From: Novosphingobium sp. SG707
GTDB lineage: Bacteria > Pseudomonadota > Alphaproteobacteria > Sphingomonadales > Sphingomonadaceae
Direction: 5' to 3'
DNA length: 64,000 nucleotides
NCBI RefSeq assembly: GCF_012275515.1
Contig: NZ_JAAZQL010000005.1
Location: 283,917-347,916, forward strand
The position numbers were made by a program, and so were the translations under genes. The notes below the pieces were generated by a model that made no database searches, was not told the DNA's origin, and saw only the letters and a list, made by a program, of their open reading frames with translations. Positions 8,041-16,919 of this stretch are shown one piece after another (the stretch's first letter is position 1; the number at the start of each line of letters is the position of its first letter).

Positions 8041-8282
8041 GGTTTGCCTCCGGCGGGCAAAGGGCGGGGGCCCTTTGCAATCCCGTTAATGAAAGCGCCT
8101 CGTTTGCAAGCGGGGCGCTTTTTCTATGGGAAAGCCTGCGGCGCGGCGAAGCAGCGTAAAAGGCGCCGCAGGCTTTATCATTCAAACATCGCGTCCGACA
8201 CAAAACGCCGAACCCATAACGCAAACGCAGACAGTAACGGGAGCGCGAGGGACGAGTCCCTCGCATCTAAACTCCTTCCCCC
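8041..8282. terminator. Terminator-rich gap between convergent operons
   Basis: No gene is seen in this 242-nt gap between convergent operons. It holds four hairpins: GCAAAGGG/CCCTTTGC (8057-8078); AAAGCGCC/GGCGCTTT followed by T residues (8092-8123), a good intrinsic terminator for the plus operon; a perfect 14-bp stem AAAGCCTGCGGCGC (8131-8144) with its complement at 8163-8176; and GCGAGGGAC/GTCCCTCGC (8245-8264). The last lies just past the end of the minus-strand VOC gene and may stop that transcript. Confidence 0.65.
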
Positions 8283-9353
8283 TTAAATCCCATGCTCATC
8301 CTCTTCGGTAATCTCGGCCAAGGCTCCCTCAACCGCCTGCTTGCCCGGAGCCGCTTTGCGATAGGGTTCGAAACTGCGCCGATCGGCATCGAACCGCATA
8401 TCCCACGGAATGTCCGGCCCGCGGAAGATCGGCGGGGCATTATTGGCCCAGAGCAGTGAGCCAAAGCGGAAGTCCCAAGCGCGCGGCACCCAATTGTCGT
8501 CCAGATAATCGGTGTCGGCGTGATATTCGGCCTCGCCGCCCTTGCCGGGGATATCGCAGTAGTAATAGATCGCGGAGGAAATCCGGTGGCGCGAGATGCC
8601 GCCTGACGAGTTCATGCTCTCGTTCTTCCAGCCCTTTTCGGCCATCAGGTTCGCGCCTAGCATCACTTCGTCAATGTCGTCCATGCCAAAGGCGATATGC
8701 ATGAATTTGAAATTGTCGGGGGCAAAGGGCAGGTCGCAATTGACCCAGAAGATCGAGTGATGCTCGAACGTGCCGCCCGCGCGCGAGAAGATGCCGACGC
8801 CCTTGCTGTGATCGACATAGCGAAAGCCGAGGTGGCGTTCGTAAAATTCAAACGACCCCACATAATCGGGCGAGAAGAACACCACATGGTTGATCGTCTT
8901 GGGGATCGCCCGCTGGCGCCAGATGCGGTGCTGGTTGAAACGCGGATAGGAGGTGGGCGTGTTGACCGGGCTGGCTTCGGAATGGAACGCCCGCTTGGCC
9001 CAGACGCGGATGGCGATGGGCTGGCCATCGGGGCAGACGCAATGGACGGTGCCGTCATCATCGCGCGTAATCGCCACTTCGCTTGCCAGACTGGCCGCGA
9101 TCTTTTCAAGGTTTTCGGCCGTATCGACGCCCCAGACCGTTTCCTTGACCCCATTGCCGGGGAAGGGATCGGGGCTGGGCAGGCGCGCGTCGCCATGGGG
9201 CAACAGGATCACCCGGCTGCCCGAGGCAAGGCGGAACACGGCTTCATTTTCGGTGATGCTTTCCACCGGCAGGCCGAAATCACTCCAGAACTTGGCGTTC
9301 TGCGCCAGATCATCGACGCCGAACAGGACGGATTCAACGCCCAGAATGCTCAT
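8283..9353 (-). CDS. Two-domain VOC protein, extradiol dioxygenase-like
   Basis: A 356-residue protein with two VOC domains, as in type I extradiol ring-cleavage dioxygenases. The N-terminal domain (1-120) is degenerate. The C-terminal domain carries plausible iron ligands: His in INHVVFF, His in FMHIAFGMDD and Glu in GGEAEYHAD. The ATG at 9353 follows GGGGAG. It lies 86 nt downstream of the FAD hydroxylase gene and resembles the VOC protein at 10571, so hydroxylase and dioxygenases form a natural hydroxylation/ring-cleavage unit. FdeC of naringenin breakdown belongs to this broad class, which makes an A-ring dioxygenase role possible. Confidence 0.85.
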   Translation of the reverse strand: MSILGVESVLFGVDDLAQNAKFWSDFGLPVESITENEAVFRLASGSRVILLPHGDARLPSPDPFPGNGVKETVWGVDTAENLEKIAASLASEVAITRDDDGTVHCVCPDGQPIAIRVWAKRAFHSEASPVNTPTSYPRFNQHRIWRQRAIPKTINHVVFFSPDYVGSFEFYERHLGFRYVDHSKGVGIFSRAGGTFEHHSIFWVNCDLPFAPDNFKFMHIAFGMDDIDEVMLGANLMAEKGWKNESMNSSGGISRHRISSAIYYYCDIPGKGGEAEYHADTDYLDDNWVPRAWDFRFGSLLWANNAPPIFRGPDIPWDMRFDADRRSFEPYRKAAPGKQAVEGALAEITEEDEHGI

Positions 9354-9439
9354 ACAAATCTCCCCAAAGTTTGCGCCCTTATGATGGGGCGCAACCTTGG
9401 GGAGAAACGCATTGCATCGGATCGGTGCTATCGGTTTCG

Positions 9440-10558
9440 TTAAACCGGCTCGGCCAGCTTCTTGCGGATGCGGTCGGTCACTTCGACCGGATCGCCCGCG
9501 CTTTCGGGGTGCATTTCCCATTCGCCCAACTGGATCGAGGATGTGCCGACCAGCTTGGCCCGTTCAAACCGCCGCTCCATAAAGGCGCGCAGCGCGGTTT
9601 CGATATCCCCGCGCCCAAGTTCTTCGGCCAGAACCACCGCATCCTCGACCGCCATGGCCGCGCCCTGGCCCAGATGGGGCGTGGCTGAATGGGCGGCATC
9701 GCCAATCAGCACCACGCGGCCCTTGTGCCACGGATCGGGCATGATGCAGGCCTCCAGCGGGCGATAGACCACCAGCGCAGGATCGGTGATCGTCTTGGCC
9801 GCCTCGCCCAGAATGCCGCCATAACCGGCAAGGCGGGCGTGCATTTCATGGGCAAGCGTTTCGGGGGCAAAGCGCGGGTTGCCCTTTTCCTCGATCACGG
9901 CGAAAATATACATTTCATCGGGCGTCAGCGGGCAATAGCCGGCCTTGCCGTTGAAGCCGTTGTGGCCGTTTCCGATGTAGATATCGCTCCATTCGAGGCC
10001 CTCGGGGCGCGGCACGTTGTAGCGCCACACGCCTTGCCCGGTGAATTTGGGGGTGGCTTCGGGAAAGATCGCCTTGCGCACGGCCGAATAATTGCCATCC
10101 GCGCCCACGACTAGATCATACGAACCGGACGTGCCATCGGAAAAGCCCAGTTCCACATGGTCGCCATAATCCTCCATCGCGGTGAAGGTGACGCCCAGAC
10201 GCACCGGAATGCCCAGTTCCTTGACCTTGTCGGTCAAGACCTTGTGCAGCGCGGGCCGCGTCAGGCCCAGATCGGAGGGCAGGCCGTCAACCGCCGTATC
10301 GCCCGGCAATTCGGCAATCGTGTTGCCGTTAACGTCCACGAAGCGCGCCCCGCGATAGGCATAGCCCGCCTTCACCGCCGCATCGCCCACGCCCAGCGCG
10401 TTGAGGGCCCGCACGAAATTGGCCTGCACGATGATGCCTACGTGATAGACCTGCCAGTCCTTGTCCCGCTCGACCACTTCGCAGGCCACGCCGCGCTGAT
10501 GCAGGCCGATGGCCAGAGCAAGGCCCGCCACCCCGCCGCCGATGATGCAAATCGTCAT
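9440..10558 (-). CDS. FAD-dependent aromatic hydroxylase
   Basis: A 372-residue class A flavoprotein monooxygenase of the salicylate/p-hydroxybenzoate hydroxylase type. It has the GGGVAG FAD-binding loop at residues 7-12, the VVGADGNYSAVR (DG) motif and the GDAAHSATPHLGQGA (GD) motif. It adds an ortho hydroxyl to a phenol, preparing the ring for extradiol cleavage. GGGAGAGAG precedes the ATG. It sits between two extradiol-type VOC genes and is a paralogue of the hydroxylases at 19455 and 50805. Naringenin 8-hydroxylase FdeE is a comparable enzyme; this substrate is a suggestion only. Confidence 0.92.
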   Translation of the reverse strand: MTICIIGGGVAGLALAIGLHQRGVACEVVERDKDWQVYHVGIIVQANFVRALNALGVGDAAVKAGYAYRGARFVDVNGNTIAELPGDTAVDGLPSDLGLTRPALHKVLTDKVKELGIPVRLGVTFTAMEDYGDHVELGFSDGTSGSYDLVVGADGNYSAVRKAIFPEATPKFTGQGVWRYNVPRPEGLEWSDIYIGNGHNGFNGKAGYCPLTPDEMYIFAVIEEKGNPRFAPETLAHEMHARLAGYGGILGEAAKTITDPALVVYRPLEACIMPDPWHKGRVVLIGDAAHSATPHLGQGAAMAVEDAVVLAEELGRGDIETALRAFMERRFERAKLVGTSSIQLGEWEMHPESAGDPVEVTDRIRKKLAEPV

Positions 10559-10570
10559 AATCTCTCTCCC

Positions 10571-11596
10571 TTATTCAGCAGCTTGGGCCGGAACCGGTTT
10601 CGGATCGGCGGGCAGGTAACGAAGCTGGTCCTCACGCGCATAGGCCACGTCCCAGACCGGCTCTTCCTGCAACCAATGGGGCAGGTCGTGCATATAGATC
10701 AGCGTGCCAAAGGCGCCGTCCCACACGCGCACCTTCCAACTGTCGTCCACACAGTCGCAATCGGCGCCATATTCCATGTCGCCGCCCAGTTCGGGCACCG
10801 CCAGATACAGAAACGCCGCGCTGGTCAGTCGGTGGCGGCCAAGACCCCATCCGCCCGCAAAGCTGTAGCCCAGACGGTCGAGGTGGTTCTTGCCCACCAT
10901 GATCTCGTCAATGTCCTCGCATTCGAAATTGGCGTGGTGGAATTTCAGCGTGCCGTCGAAACCGGGCATCCGCGCATGGGCATTGGCCAGAAAGATATTG
11001 TGATGCTCATAGGCCCCATCGGCGCGCATATAGACGCCAAAGCCCTTTTGCACATCGGTCAGGCGAAAGCCGAGGCGGTCGCGGTAGTATTCCATCGCCT
11101 CCTGCACATCGGGGAAGGTCCAGACGGTGTGGTGGATACGCTTGGGCACGGCGCGGGCCAGCCATTTGCGCGGCTGGTTGAGGCGGCCCACAGTGCCGGG
11201 CGTGTTGCTGGGGCTGGGCGCGCCATGGACGGCGCGGGGTTGCCAGACCTGAAGGCCGATGGCCTGGCCAAAGGGCGTGATGAAATGGGTGATGCCCTCG
11301 GCATCGACGCGCAATTCATGATCGCGCGACAGGTCGGCGCTCATGCGCGCCATGGCCTCGGCGCTGTCCACGCTCCACACGCATTCGTGGACGCCGATGC
11401 CGGTCTGCGCGCCGCCTTTGGGCAGATCCTCATGCCCGCGCAGCAGCAGGCGGACCTGCGCGCCGTTCATCGTTTCGAACCTTGCGCTGGTGGCGTCCTG
11501 TTCGAGGGGCCGCAGCCCGTAATCGGTGAAAAACCGGCTGGTGGTGGCCAGATCATCCACCAGAAACACCAGCCGCCTTATGCCTGTGATCGCCAT
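10571..11596 (-). CDS. Two-domain VOC protein, extradiol dioxygenase-like
   Basis: A 341-residue two-module VOC protein. Candidate iron ligands in the second module are His in RIHHTVWTFPD, His in FHHANFECED and Glu in GDMEYGAD. I prefer the ATG at 11596 over the one at 11605, because GGGAG is 9 nt from the former and touches the latter. It is the first gene of an operon with the FAD hydroxylase (12-nt gap) and probably the VOC gene at 8283. It likely cleaves a dihydroxylated ring. Confidence 0.86.
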   Translation of the reverse strand: MAITGIRRLVFLVDDLATTSRFFTDYGLRPLEQDATSARFETMNGAQVRLLLRGHEDLPKGGAQTGIGVHECVWSVDSAEAMARMSADLSRDHELRVDAEGITHFITPFGQAIGLQVWQPRAVHGAPSPSNTPGTVGRLNQPRKWLARAVPKRIHHTVWTFPDVQEAMEYYRDRLGFRLTDVQKGFGVYMRADGAYEHHNIFLANAHARMPGFDGTLKFHHANFECEDIDEIMVGKNHLDRLGYSFAGGWGLGRHRLTSAAFLYLAVPELGGDMEYGADCDCVDDSWKVRVWDGAFGTLIYMHDLPHWLQEEPVWDVAYAREDQLRYLPADPKPVPAQAAE

Positions 11597-11727
11597 TTCG
11601 CGCATCTCCCTTTGCTCTCTAGGGGCAAGGATGATGCGCGAGCGGCTTTGGCTTCTTGATCTGGATCAATCCGATTTCATGGATTGAATGGGATTTACCT
11701 ATTGATGAAATCGAATTGAGGCAGGTT
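11597..11727. promoter_or_regulatory. Promoter region with LysR-type dyad
   Basis: This 131-nt gap lies upstream of the VOC/FAD-hydroxylase operon. It contains TTGATC-TG-GATCAA (11656-11669). Read on the minus strand, the stretch ATTGATCCAGA is identical to an 11-mer upstream of the paralogous hydroxylase operon at 52037-52047. Two related LysR genes (14898 and 52063) are candidates for binding it. Confidence 0.45.
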
Positions 11728-11955
11728 TCACTTGCGCAGCAGCAGGGTAATCAAAAACCAGATGGTTTTGGCATCCAGCAGCTTCAATCCGGCCCGCGCC
11801 TGTTCCGGCGTCAGTTTCGCCACCATCGGCATGGCGCCAAAGATCTTGCCGCGAATGACCAGATCATTGCCGTCACGCTCGATCCGGCGCACGGCCATCA
11901 GTTCCTTATTGTTGGCGTCGAGCACCTTCATCGGCGCAATCTTCTTCTCGGCCAT
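11728..11955 (-). CDS. Conserved-looking 75-residue protein of unknown function
   Basis: A short protein, mostly a small beta-rich body (KVLDANNKELMAVRRIERDG, then VIRGKIFGAMPMVAKLTP) with a C-terminal hydrophobic segment TIWFLITLLLRK that could be a short membrane anchor. I do not recognise the family. It is likely real because its ATG overlaps the stop of the desaturase-like gene (TAATG) and it keeps the same strand and composition. It may be an accessory to that oxidoreductase. Confidence 0.7.
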   Translation of the reverse strand: MAEKKIAPMKVLDANNKELMAVRRIERDGNDLVIRGKIFGAMPMVAKLTPEQARAGLKLLDAKTIWFLITLLLRK

Positions 11956-13550
11956 TACACCGCTCCCCCAATGTCCTTGGCACAGACCTTGTCATAATCG
12001 ATGTCCATATCGTCCATCATCTGGATCGCGGTGGCGCGCCCGGCGCCGAAGACCCCCCCGCCCGGATGCATGAAGGGGCCGACCAGATAGAGGCCATCGA
12101 TGCCCGGCACGCGGAACGATCCCAGATCGGGCGTGGGGCGATGGGCCACCGATTGATACATGAAGGGCGCGCAGCCATGGATGTCGCCCTTGATGAAGCT
12201 GGCAGGGCTGTCGCGCTCATGGTCGATGGGCGAGCGGATAAGGCGGCCGGTGATGTTGTCATCGGTGAGATTTGAATAGAACTTGCGATATTGTTCGAGC
12301 GCCCGGTCGGCGAATTCTTCCTTGCGCGCGTCCCAAGAACCCGGCCCGTCGGGATAGAGATTATAGGGCGCGAAATTGACGCCATAGAACACGCCCGCCC
12401 CTTCCGGCGCGCGGCTGGGGTCAAAGATCGTGTTGTCGCCGCCCGCGATCAGGCGGTGCGAAACCTCGCCCCGGCGCAGCTTGTCATATTCCAGCAGCAT
12501 GTCGCGGATGGTGTAGAAATCCATCAGCTCGGTCATCATCGCGTTGGTTTCATTGCCCACCTTCAGCTTCAAACGCTCCTTCAGCGTCAGATGCATCAGG
12601 TTGATCGAGAAGGTCGATTGCGTGACGCGCTCGGCGCGCTGCAAGACCGGCTCCGGCGTTTCGCCCACGAATTTGCGCAGCACATGCGGGTGGATCGCGC
12701 CGATCACGCCATCCCTGGCCATAAATGTCTCGCCCGTGGTCAGCTCCAGACCCCCCGCCTTGCCGCCCGAGACAATCACGCGCGTCACCTCGGCATTGCA
12801 ACGGACCTCGCCGCCGAAATGCTCGATGGCGCGCACCAAGGCCTTGGACAATTGCCCCGACCCACCCTTGGGCATCGAGCAGCCATAGGTATGGATGATC
12901 CCCGGCATCAGGAACGCGCCCATGCCGGTGCCCAGTTCATCGGGCATTTGCAGGTTTTCGGTCACCATGCGCAAGATGTGGAGCTTGAGCAGATCGCTCT
13001 CGAAATATTGCTCCACCACGTCGAGCGCGGACCGGCTCATCACGTCCAGCAGGAAGCGGCCCTCGTCCGACTGGTCCATCATCGCCACGAAGGCGCCCAT
13101 GGGGAAGGGCGGCGCATAAAGCCCGCTCATAAACATCGGGATCGCGTCCATGCTGGCGCGGGCGAATTTGCGATAGGCTTCGGCGTCGCGCGGGCTGAAG
13201 GCGGCGATTTCCTCGCAGGTGCGGTCCAGATCCTTCCACGAACGGACCACCGTGCCATCCTCCCAGATTGAGGCATGGGGCAGGTCGGGATAGATATATT
13301 CCAGCCCGAATTTCGACAGCAGCCCCAGCTCGTCCTCGCGCAGCATCGGGTTGCCCTGAATCATGATATGCACATTGGAATGCTCATCATGCCAATATCC
13401 GGGCCGGATCAACTCGCGCGTGGAAACGCCGCCGCCGAAATGGGGTTTGCGTTCCAGCACCAGCACGCGTTTTCCGGCCTTGGCCATATAGGCCGCTGCG
13501 GTCAGGCCATTATGGCCGCCGCCCATCACGACGATGTCATACTGGCTCAT
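11955..13550 (-). CDS. Phytoene desaturase-like NAD(P)/FAD-dependent oxidoreductase
   Basis: A 531-residue flavoprotein of the phytoene-desaturase/COG1233 family. The dinucleotide-binding motif GGGHNGLTAAAYMAKAG begins at residue 10, followed by LERK; the C-terminal FAD motif is GLYLVGPFMHPGGGVFGAGR. Family members desaturate, isomerise or oxidise hydrophobic substrates. No carotenoid synthesis genes are nearby, so a role in oxidising an aromatic or alicyclic intermediate is more likely. Its ATG overlaps the upstream SDR stop (ATGA) and its stop overlaps the 75-residue gene. Confidence 0.85.
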   Translation of the reverse strand: MSQYDIVVMGGGHNGLTAAAYMAKAGKRVLVLERKPHFGGGVSTRELIRPGYWHDEHSNVHIMIQGNPMLREDELGLLSKFGLEYIYPDLPHASIWEDGTVVRSWKDLDRTCEEIAAFSPRDAEAYRKFARASMDAIPMFMSGLYAPPFPMGAFVAMMDQSDEGRFLLDVMSRSALDVVEQYFESDLLKLHILRMVTENLQMPDELGTGMGAFLMPGIIHTYGCSMPKGGSGQLSKALVRAIEHFGGEVRCNAEVTRVIVSGGKAGGLELTTGETFMARDGVIGAIHPHVLRKFVGETPEPVLQRAERVTQSTFSINLMHLTLKERLKLKVGNETNAMMTELMDFYTIRDMLLEYDKLRRGEVSHRLIAGGDNTIFDPSRAPEGAGVFYGVNFAPYNLYPDGPGSWDARKEEFADRALEQYRKFYSNLTDDNITGRLIRSPIDHERDSPASFIKGDIHGCAPFMYQSVAHRPTPDLGSFRVPGIDGLYLVGPFMHPGGGVFGAGRATAIQMMDDMDIDYDKVCAKDIGGAV

Positions 13551-14359
13551 GATGCGTGTCCTTCGAAAAATGCGCGAAATCCGCCGAGGCCGGGGACGTG
13601 GGATGTGCCGCCGCCATCGCATTCCACGCAGGCGCCGGTGATGTTGCGCGCCGCGTCGCTGGCCAAAAAGGCCACCGCCTCGGCAATATCCTGCGGGTCG
13701 CCCAATTGATCGCGCAGGGTTTCATCCTCCACCACCTGATGCAGGGCGGCAGGAAAGGCTTCCTTCAGCGCGGGGGTCATGGTCATGCCCGGCGCTACGG
13801 CGTTGCATCGCACGCCCGCGCGGCCATGCGATGCGGCAATCGCGCGAGTCATCTGGATGATCGCGGCCTTCGACGAGCTATAGGCGGCCTGAATCATATG
13901 GCCCTGCAGCGCGAGACTGCTGACCGTGTTGACGATATTGCCTTTGCTCTCGCGCAGATGCGGCAAAGCGGCGCGGCAGGCGATCATCGTCCCGCGCACA
14001 TTGACGCGATAGGTCCGGTCCCACAGGGCCGTTGCCATATGCTCGATATTGCCATCCTGCTGCGCAATATCGGGGCCGAGCAGGGCCGCATTGTTGTGCA
14101 GAATATCCAGCCGCCCGAAATGGGCGACGGTCCGGGCCACCATCGCCTCGATGCTGGCCTCGTCCTCAAGGTCGAGATGCAGCGCGAAGGCATCAGGAAT
14201 CTCGGCCGCCACGGCCTGCGCGTGCGGCATGTCGATATCGGCAATGGCGACCCTTGCCCCGCGTAGGGTCATCAATTGCGCGGTGGCCGCGCCGATCCCG
14301 CCTGCGCCGCCGGTGATGATGGCGATCTTACCGTCCAGCCTGATGGCATCATGAGCCAT
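13547..14359 (-). CDS. SDR family oxidoreductase
   Basis: A 270-residue classical SDR with TGGAGGIG near residues 17-24, NNAA, the Ser in NTVSSLAL and a YSSSK catalytic motif, ending CVECDGGGT. The ATG at 14359 has GGGAGAAGG about 5 nt upstream; the longer frame to 14494 is not used. It heads an operon with the desaturase-like and 75-residue genes and is divergent from an HxlR regulator. Substrate not known. Confidence 0.9.
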   Translation of the reverse strand: MAHDAIRLDGKIAIITGGAGGIGAATAQLMTLRGARVAIADIDMPHAQAVAAEIPDAFALHLDLEDEASIEAMVARTVAHFGRLDILHNNAALLGPDIAQQDGNIEHMATALWDRTYRVNVRGTMIACRAALPHLRESKGNIVNTVSSLALQGHMIQAAYSSSKAAIIQMTRAIAASHGRAGVRCNAVAPGMTMTPALKEAFPAALHQVVEDETLRDQLGDPQDIAEAVAFLASDAARNITGACVECDGGGTSHVPGLGGFRAFFEGHAS

Positions 14360-14462
14360 GGGCACCTTCTCCCTCTTGTTTATCCTATCGGATGCTGGTG
14401 TTACTGCCCATCGCGCAAAGCGGAAGAAGGCACTTTTTTGTGCCCAGCACAGGGTGGGGATT

Positions 14463-14894
14463 GTGGCATTACCCGATGATCTGGAACGCGGCATGGCGGC
14501 GCTGGCGGCCGAAATGGCGCGCTATGGCCATGACCGCGAGGCCCCCGTGCGCGAGGTGATGGCGCGGCTGGGGGATCGCTGGTCCACGCTGGTGCTGATC
14601 GTGCTGGCGATGGGGGAATGGCGCCATGCGGACCTGCGGCGGGCGCTGGCGCGGCTCTCGTCCGAACAGGCGATTTCGCAGCGGGTGCTGACGCTGAAAC
14701 TGCGCAGCCTTGAACGCGACGGCTTTGTGCTGCGCACCGCCACCGACCATGTGCCGCCGCGCGTATCCTATAGGCTGACCCCGCTGGGGCGCGAATTATC
14801 GGTTCAGGCGCGCCATTTGATCGACTGGGTCAATGCCCAATCCGAGGCGATCCGTATTGCGCGCGCCGGTTTTGACGCGCGCGAAGAGGATTAG
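14463..14894 (+). CDS. HxlR-family transcriptional regulator
   Basis: A protein of about 143 residues with the winged-helix of the HxlR/MarR-like family: a conserved GDRWSTLVLIVLAMGEWRHADLRRAL stretch, then SQRVLTLKLRSLERDGFVLR recognition and wing elements. I propose GTG at 14463 (GGTGGGGA just upstream); ATG at 14493 would also keep the domain, while an ATG at 14358 would add an unrelated tail. It is divergent from the SDR/desaturase operon and probably regulates it in response to a metabolite or thiol/quinone stress. Confidence 0.85.
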   Translation: MALPDDLERGMAALAAEMARYGHDREAPVREVMARLGDRWSTLVLIVLAMGEWRHADLRRALARLSSEQAISQRVLTLKLRSLERDGFVLRTATDHVPPRVSYRLTPLGRELSVQARHLIDWVNAQSEAIRIARAGFDAREED

Positions 14895-14897
14895 ACT

Positions 14898-15899
14898 TCA
14901 GGCCCCCCGCATATTGGGGTGGTTATGCTGAAACTGCACGGCGATCTCGTCGCGCCTGGCCTCGGCAATCGGCACGACATTGGTGATGTCGCCCCGCTCC
15001 TCCTGCGCCATGGCCGCCAGACGCTCGACCACCCAGCGCAGCGCGCGGTCATTGTTGTTGGTGATATGCCATTGGATCGCCTCGCGGATCGGGGGAATAT
15101 CAAACGGCACCTCGCGCAGCACCAGCGGCAGGACCTTGACCATTTGCGAGGCAAGGCGGCGGTGCATCGTGGCGATCCGCCGCGTTCCCACCACCAGCGA
15201 GGTTTGCGACAGGAAGGTGGGGGCCACCACCTCGATCCGGCGCTGGGTCTTTTGCCGCCGCACGAACCAGTCGTCGAAGGCGGGCGTGCGGCTCTTGCCG
15301 AAACGGGCCGTCACATGGCCCAGCGCGAAATATTTCTCGCGCGTCATGTCGCCCTCCATCGCCGGGTTGCTGGCATCGCCCACCACGACATAATCATCCT
15401 CGAACAACACCTGGCTGGGATGGTCCGAGCTGATCGCATAGTCGATGGTGAGGAGCAGGTCGATCTGGCCGCGCTCCAGCGTGTCGATCGGGCTGTCGCC
15501 CATCGGCTGGATTTCAAAGCGCATGTGCGGCGCCTCGGCCTCAATCATCGCCAGCACGCCCGCCAGCAGCACCTGCGTCGAATAATCCGAGGCCATGAAG
15601 CGGATCTGGCGATCACAGGTGGCCGGGTCGAATTCGGGGGCGATGGCGATGGTGGAGCGGATCTGGTCCAGCACCGCGCGCACCGGCTCGATCAGTTCCT
15701 CGGCCCGCGCGGTCAGCACCATCGAGCGACCTTTGACCACCAGCAATTCATCGCCGAAATAATCGCGCAGACGGCCCAGCGCCGAAGATGTGGCCGATTG
15801 CGACAGGCACAGCCGGTCGGCGGCAAGGCTCACGCTCTTTTCCGCCAGCAGCACGTCAAGCGCCACCAGCAGGTTGAGGTCCAGTCGCTGGAACCGCAT
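14898..15899 (-). CDS. LysR-family transcriptional regulator, NodD-like group
   Basis: A 333-residue LysR-type regulator. The N-terminal winged helix (MRFQRLDLNLLVALD, LSQSATSSALGRLRDYFGDELL) is followed by an effector-binding domain. The start and length resemble the NodD-like branch, which responds to aromatic ligands. GGAGAG precedes the ATG at 15899. It lies downstream of the DenD-like gene, same strand, and converges on the HxlR gene with a 3-nt gap. It resembles the LysR gene at 52063. A role in switching on the hydroxylase/dioxygenase operons is inferred. Confidence 0.92.
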   Translation of the reverse strand: MRFQRLDLNLLVALDVLLAEKSVSLAADRLCLSQSATSSALGRLRDYFGDELLVVKGRSMVLTARAEELIEPVRAVLDQIRSTIAIAPEFDPATCDRQIRFMASDYSTQVLLAGVLAMIEAEAPHMRFEIQPMGDSPIDTLERGQIDLLLTIDYAISSDHPSQVLFEDDYVVVGDASNPAMEGDMTREKYFALGHVTARFGKSRTPAFDDWFVRRQKTQRRIEVVAPTFLSQTSLVVGTRRIATMHRRLASQMVKVLPLVLREVPFDIPPIREAIQWHITNNNDRALRWVVERLAAMAQEERGDITNVVPIAEARRDEIAVQFQHNHPNMRGA

Positions 15900-15910
15900 C
15901 TTCGCTCTCC

Positions 15911-16846
15911 TTAATCCAGCGTCTTGAGCGCGCTGGAAACCAGAGTAGCAAGATCGCCATCATGCGCAAAGCCCGCCTTTTCCGCCGCCGCCGTGGTCAG
16001 CGGCGGTTGCGCCGCAAAGGCCGCTTCGAGCGCGGCATCGGGTTCATAGCGCACCAGATCGGGCGAAACGCCGCATTGCGCCGCAATTTCCCTGGCCAGA
16101 TCACCCATCGTGACGCGCTGGGCGGGCAGGGTGACGGCATAGGTGGGCGGCAAAAGCGCGGTGTCGAGGGAAAGCGCATGGATGAAATTATCCGCACAGC
16201 GCGCCACCGACTGCGCCCAGATCGTGCCGCCCGCCGAGACGGGGCAGGTAAACTCCTCGCCCGCCTTCAGCGCATGGAACAGGTTCGACATAAAGGCGCT
16301 CTTCATGCCGCTTGGCCCCTTGGGGCGGGCCAGAATGCCGGGCAGGCGTACGGTCACGCCCTCGATTCCGCCGCGATTGGTGAACAGGGCCACGGCATGT
16401 TCCATCATCGCCTTATGCGCGCCATAGATCATCTTGGGGCTGAGCGGCGTTGCATCATCGACATAGGCGGGCAGCGGATCGCCATAGACGGCAATCGAGC
16501 TGGCATAGACAAAGCGGGGTTTGTCGCCCGCCGCGCTCGCCTCCAGCAAAAGGTCATACATCGCGTCGATGTTGATCCGGCGCGAGGCGGCCGGATCAGC
16601 CTCGGCTGCACCGCCGGGCACCGTGGCCAGATGGATCACCGAGGAAACCCCGCCCGACAGCGCCTCGGCGCGCACATCGGCATTGCCCAGATCACCCGCA
16701 ATGACCCTTAGCAATTCCGGGCGCGCGCCGCCGGAAATCCCCTCCGCCACCGTATCCATGGCCACCACCTCGCGGCCCTGCGCCAACAGGCGCGACACGA
16801 TCTGGCGGCCGACAAAACCCCCGGCTCCGGTGACGATAACTGGCAT
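15911..16846 (-). CDS. denD: NAD-dependent epimerase/dehydratase family, D-erythronate dehydrogenase-like
   Basis: A 311-residue extended SDR with the GAGGFVGRQ NAD-binding loop at residues 7-15, HLATVPGG, the YGAHK catalytic motif (TPLSPKMIYGAHKAMMEH) and an IWAQSV segment. These features resemble DenD-type dehydrogenases that oxidise four-carbon sugar acids at C2. The partner genes of erythronate catabolism (kinase, isomerase) are not in the window, so the name is tentative. It probably shares a transcript with the downstream LysR gene (11-nt gap). Confidence 0.7.
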   Translation of the reverse strand: MPVIVTGAGGFVGRQIVSRLLAQGREVVAMDTVAEGISGGARPELLRVIAGDLGNADVRAEALSGGVSSVIHLATVPGGAAEADPAASRRINIDAMYDLLLEASAAGDKPRFVYASSIAVYGDPLPAYVDDATPLSPKMIYGAHKAMMEHAVALFTNRGGIEGVTVRLPGILARPKGPSGMKSAFMSNLFHALKAGEEFTCPVSAGGTIWAQSVARCADNFIHALSLDTALLPPTYAVTLPAQRVTMGDLAREIAAQCGVSPDLVRYEPDAALEAAFAAQPPLTTAAAEKAGFAHDGDLATLVSSALKTLD

Positions 16847-16867
16847 CAGGCAGGCTCCAAAACAAGG

Positions 16868-16893
16868 GCCGTGACAGCGCGGGCTGTCACGGC
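16868..16893 (-). terminator. Intrinsic terminator of TonB receptor gene
   Basis: A perfect 11-bp stem, GCCGTGACAGC/GCTGTCACGGC, with a 4-nt loop. On the minus strand it is followed by CCCTTGTTTTGG, with a short T run. It ends transcription from the receptor gene at 16920-19304. Confidence 0.7.
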
Positions 16894-16919
16894 AAAAGGG
16901 TATCAGATCATGTAGGGGA

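Noticed and set aside
11955..13550. Carotenoid phytoene desaturase (crtI)
   Set aside because: Family resemblance only; no crt genes nearby and the operon contains an SDR and a small unknown protein under an HxlR regulator.
15911..16846. UDP-sugar epimerase
   Set aside because: It has the extended-SDR fold, but the overall pattern is closer to erythronate dehydrogenase-like proteins and no nucleotide-sugar genes are present; kept as a tentative DenD-like call.
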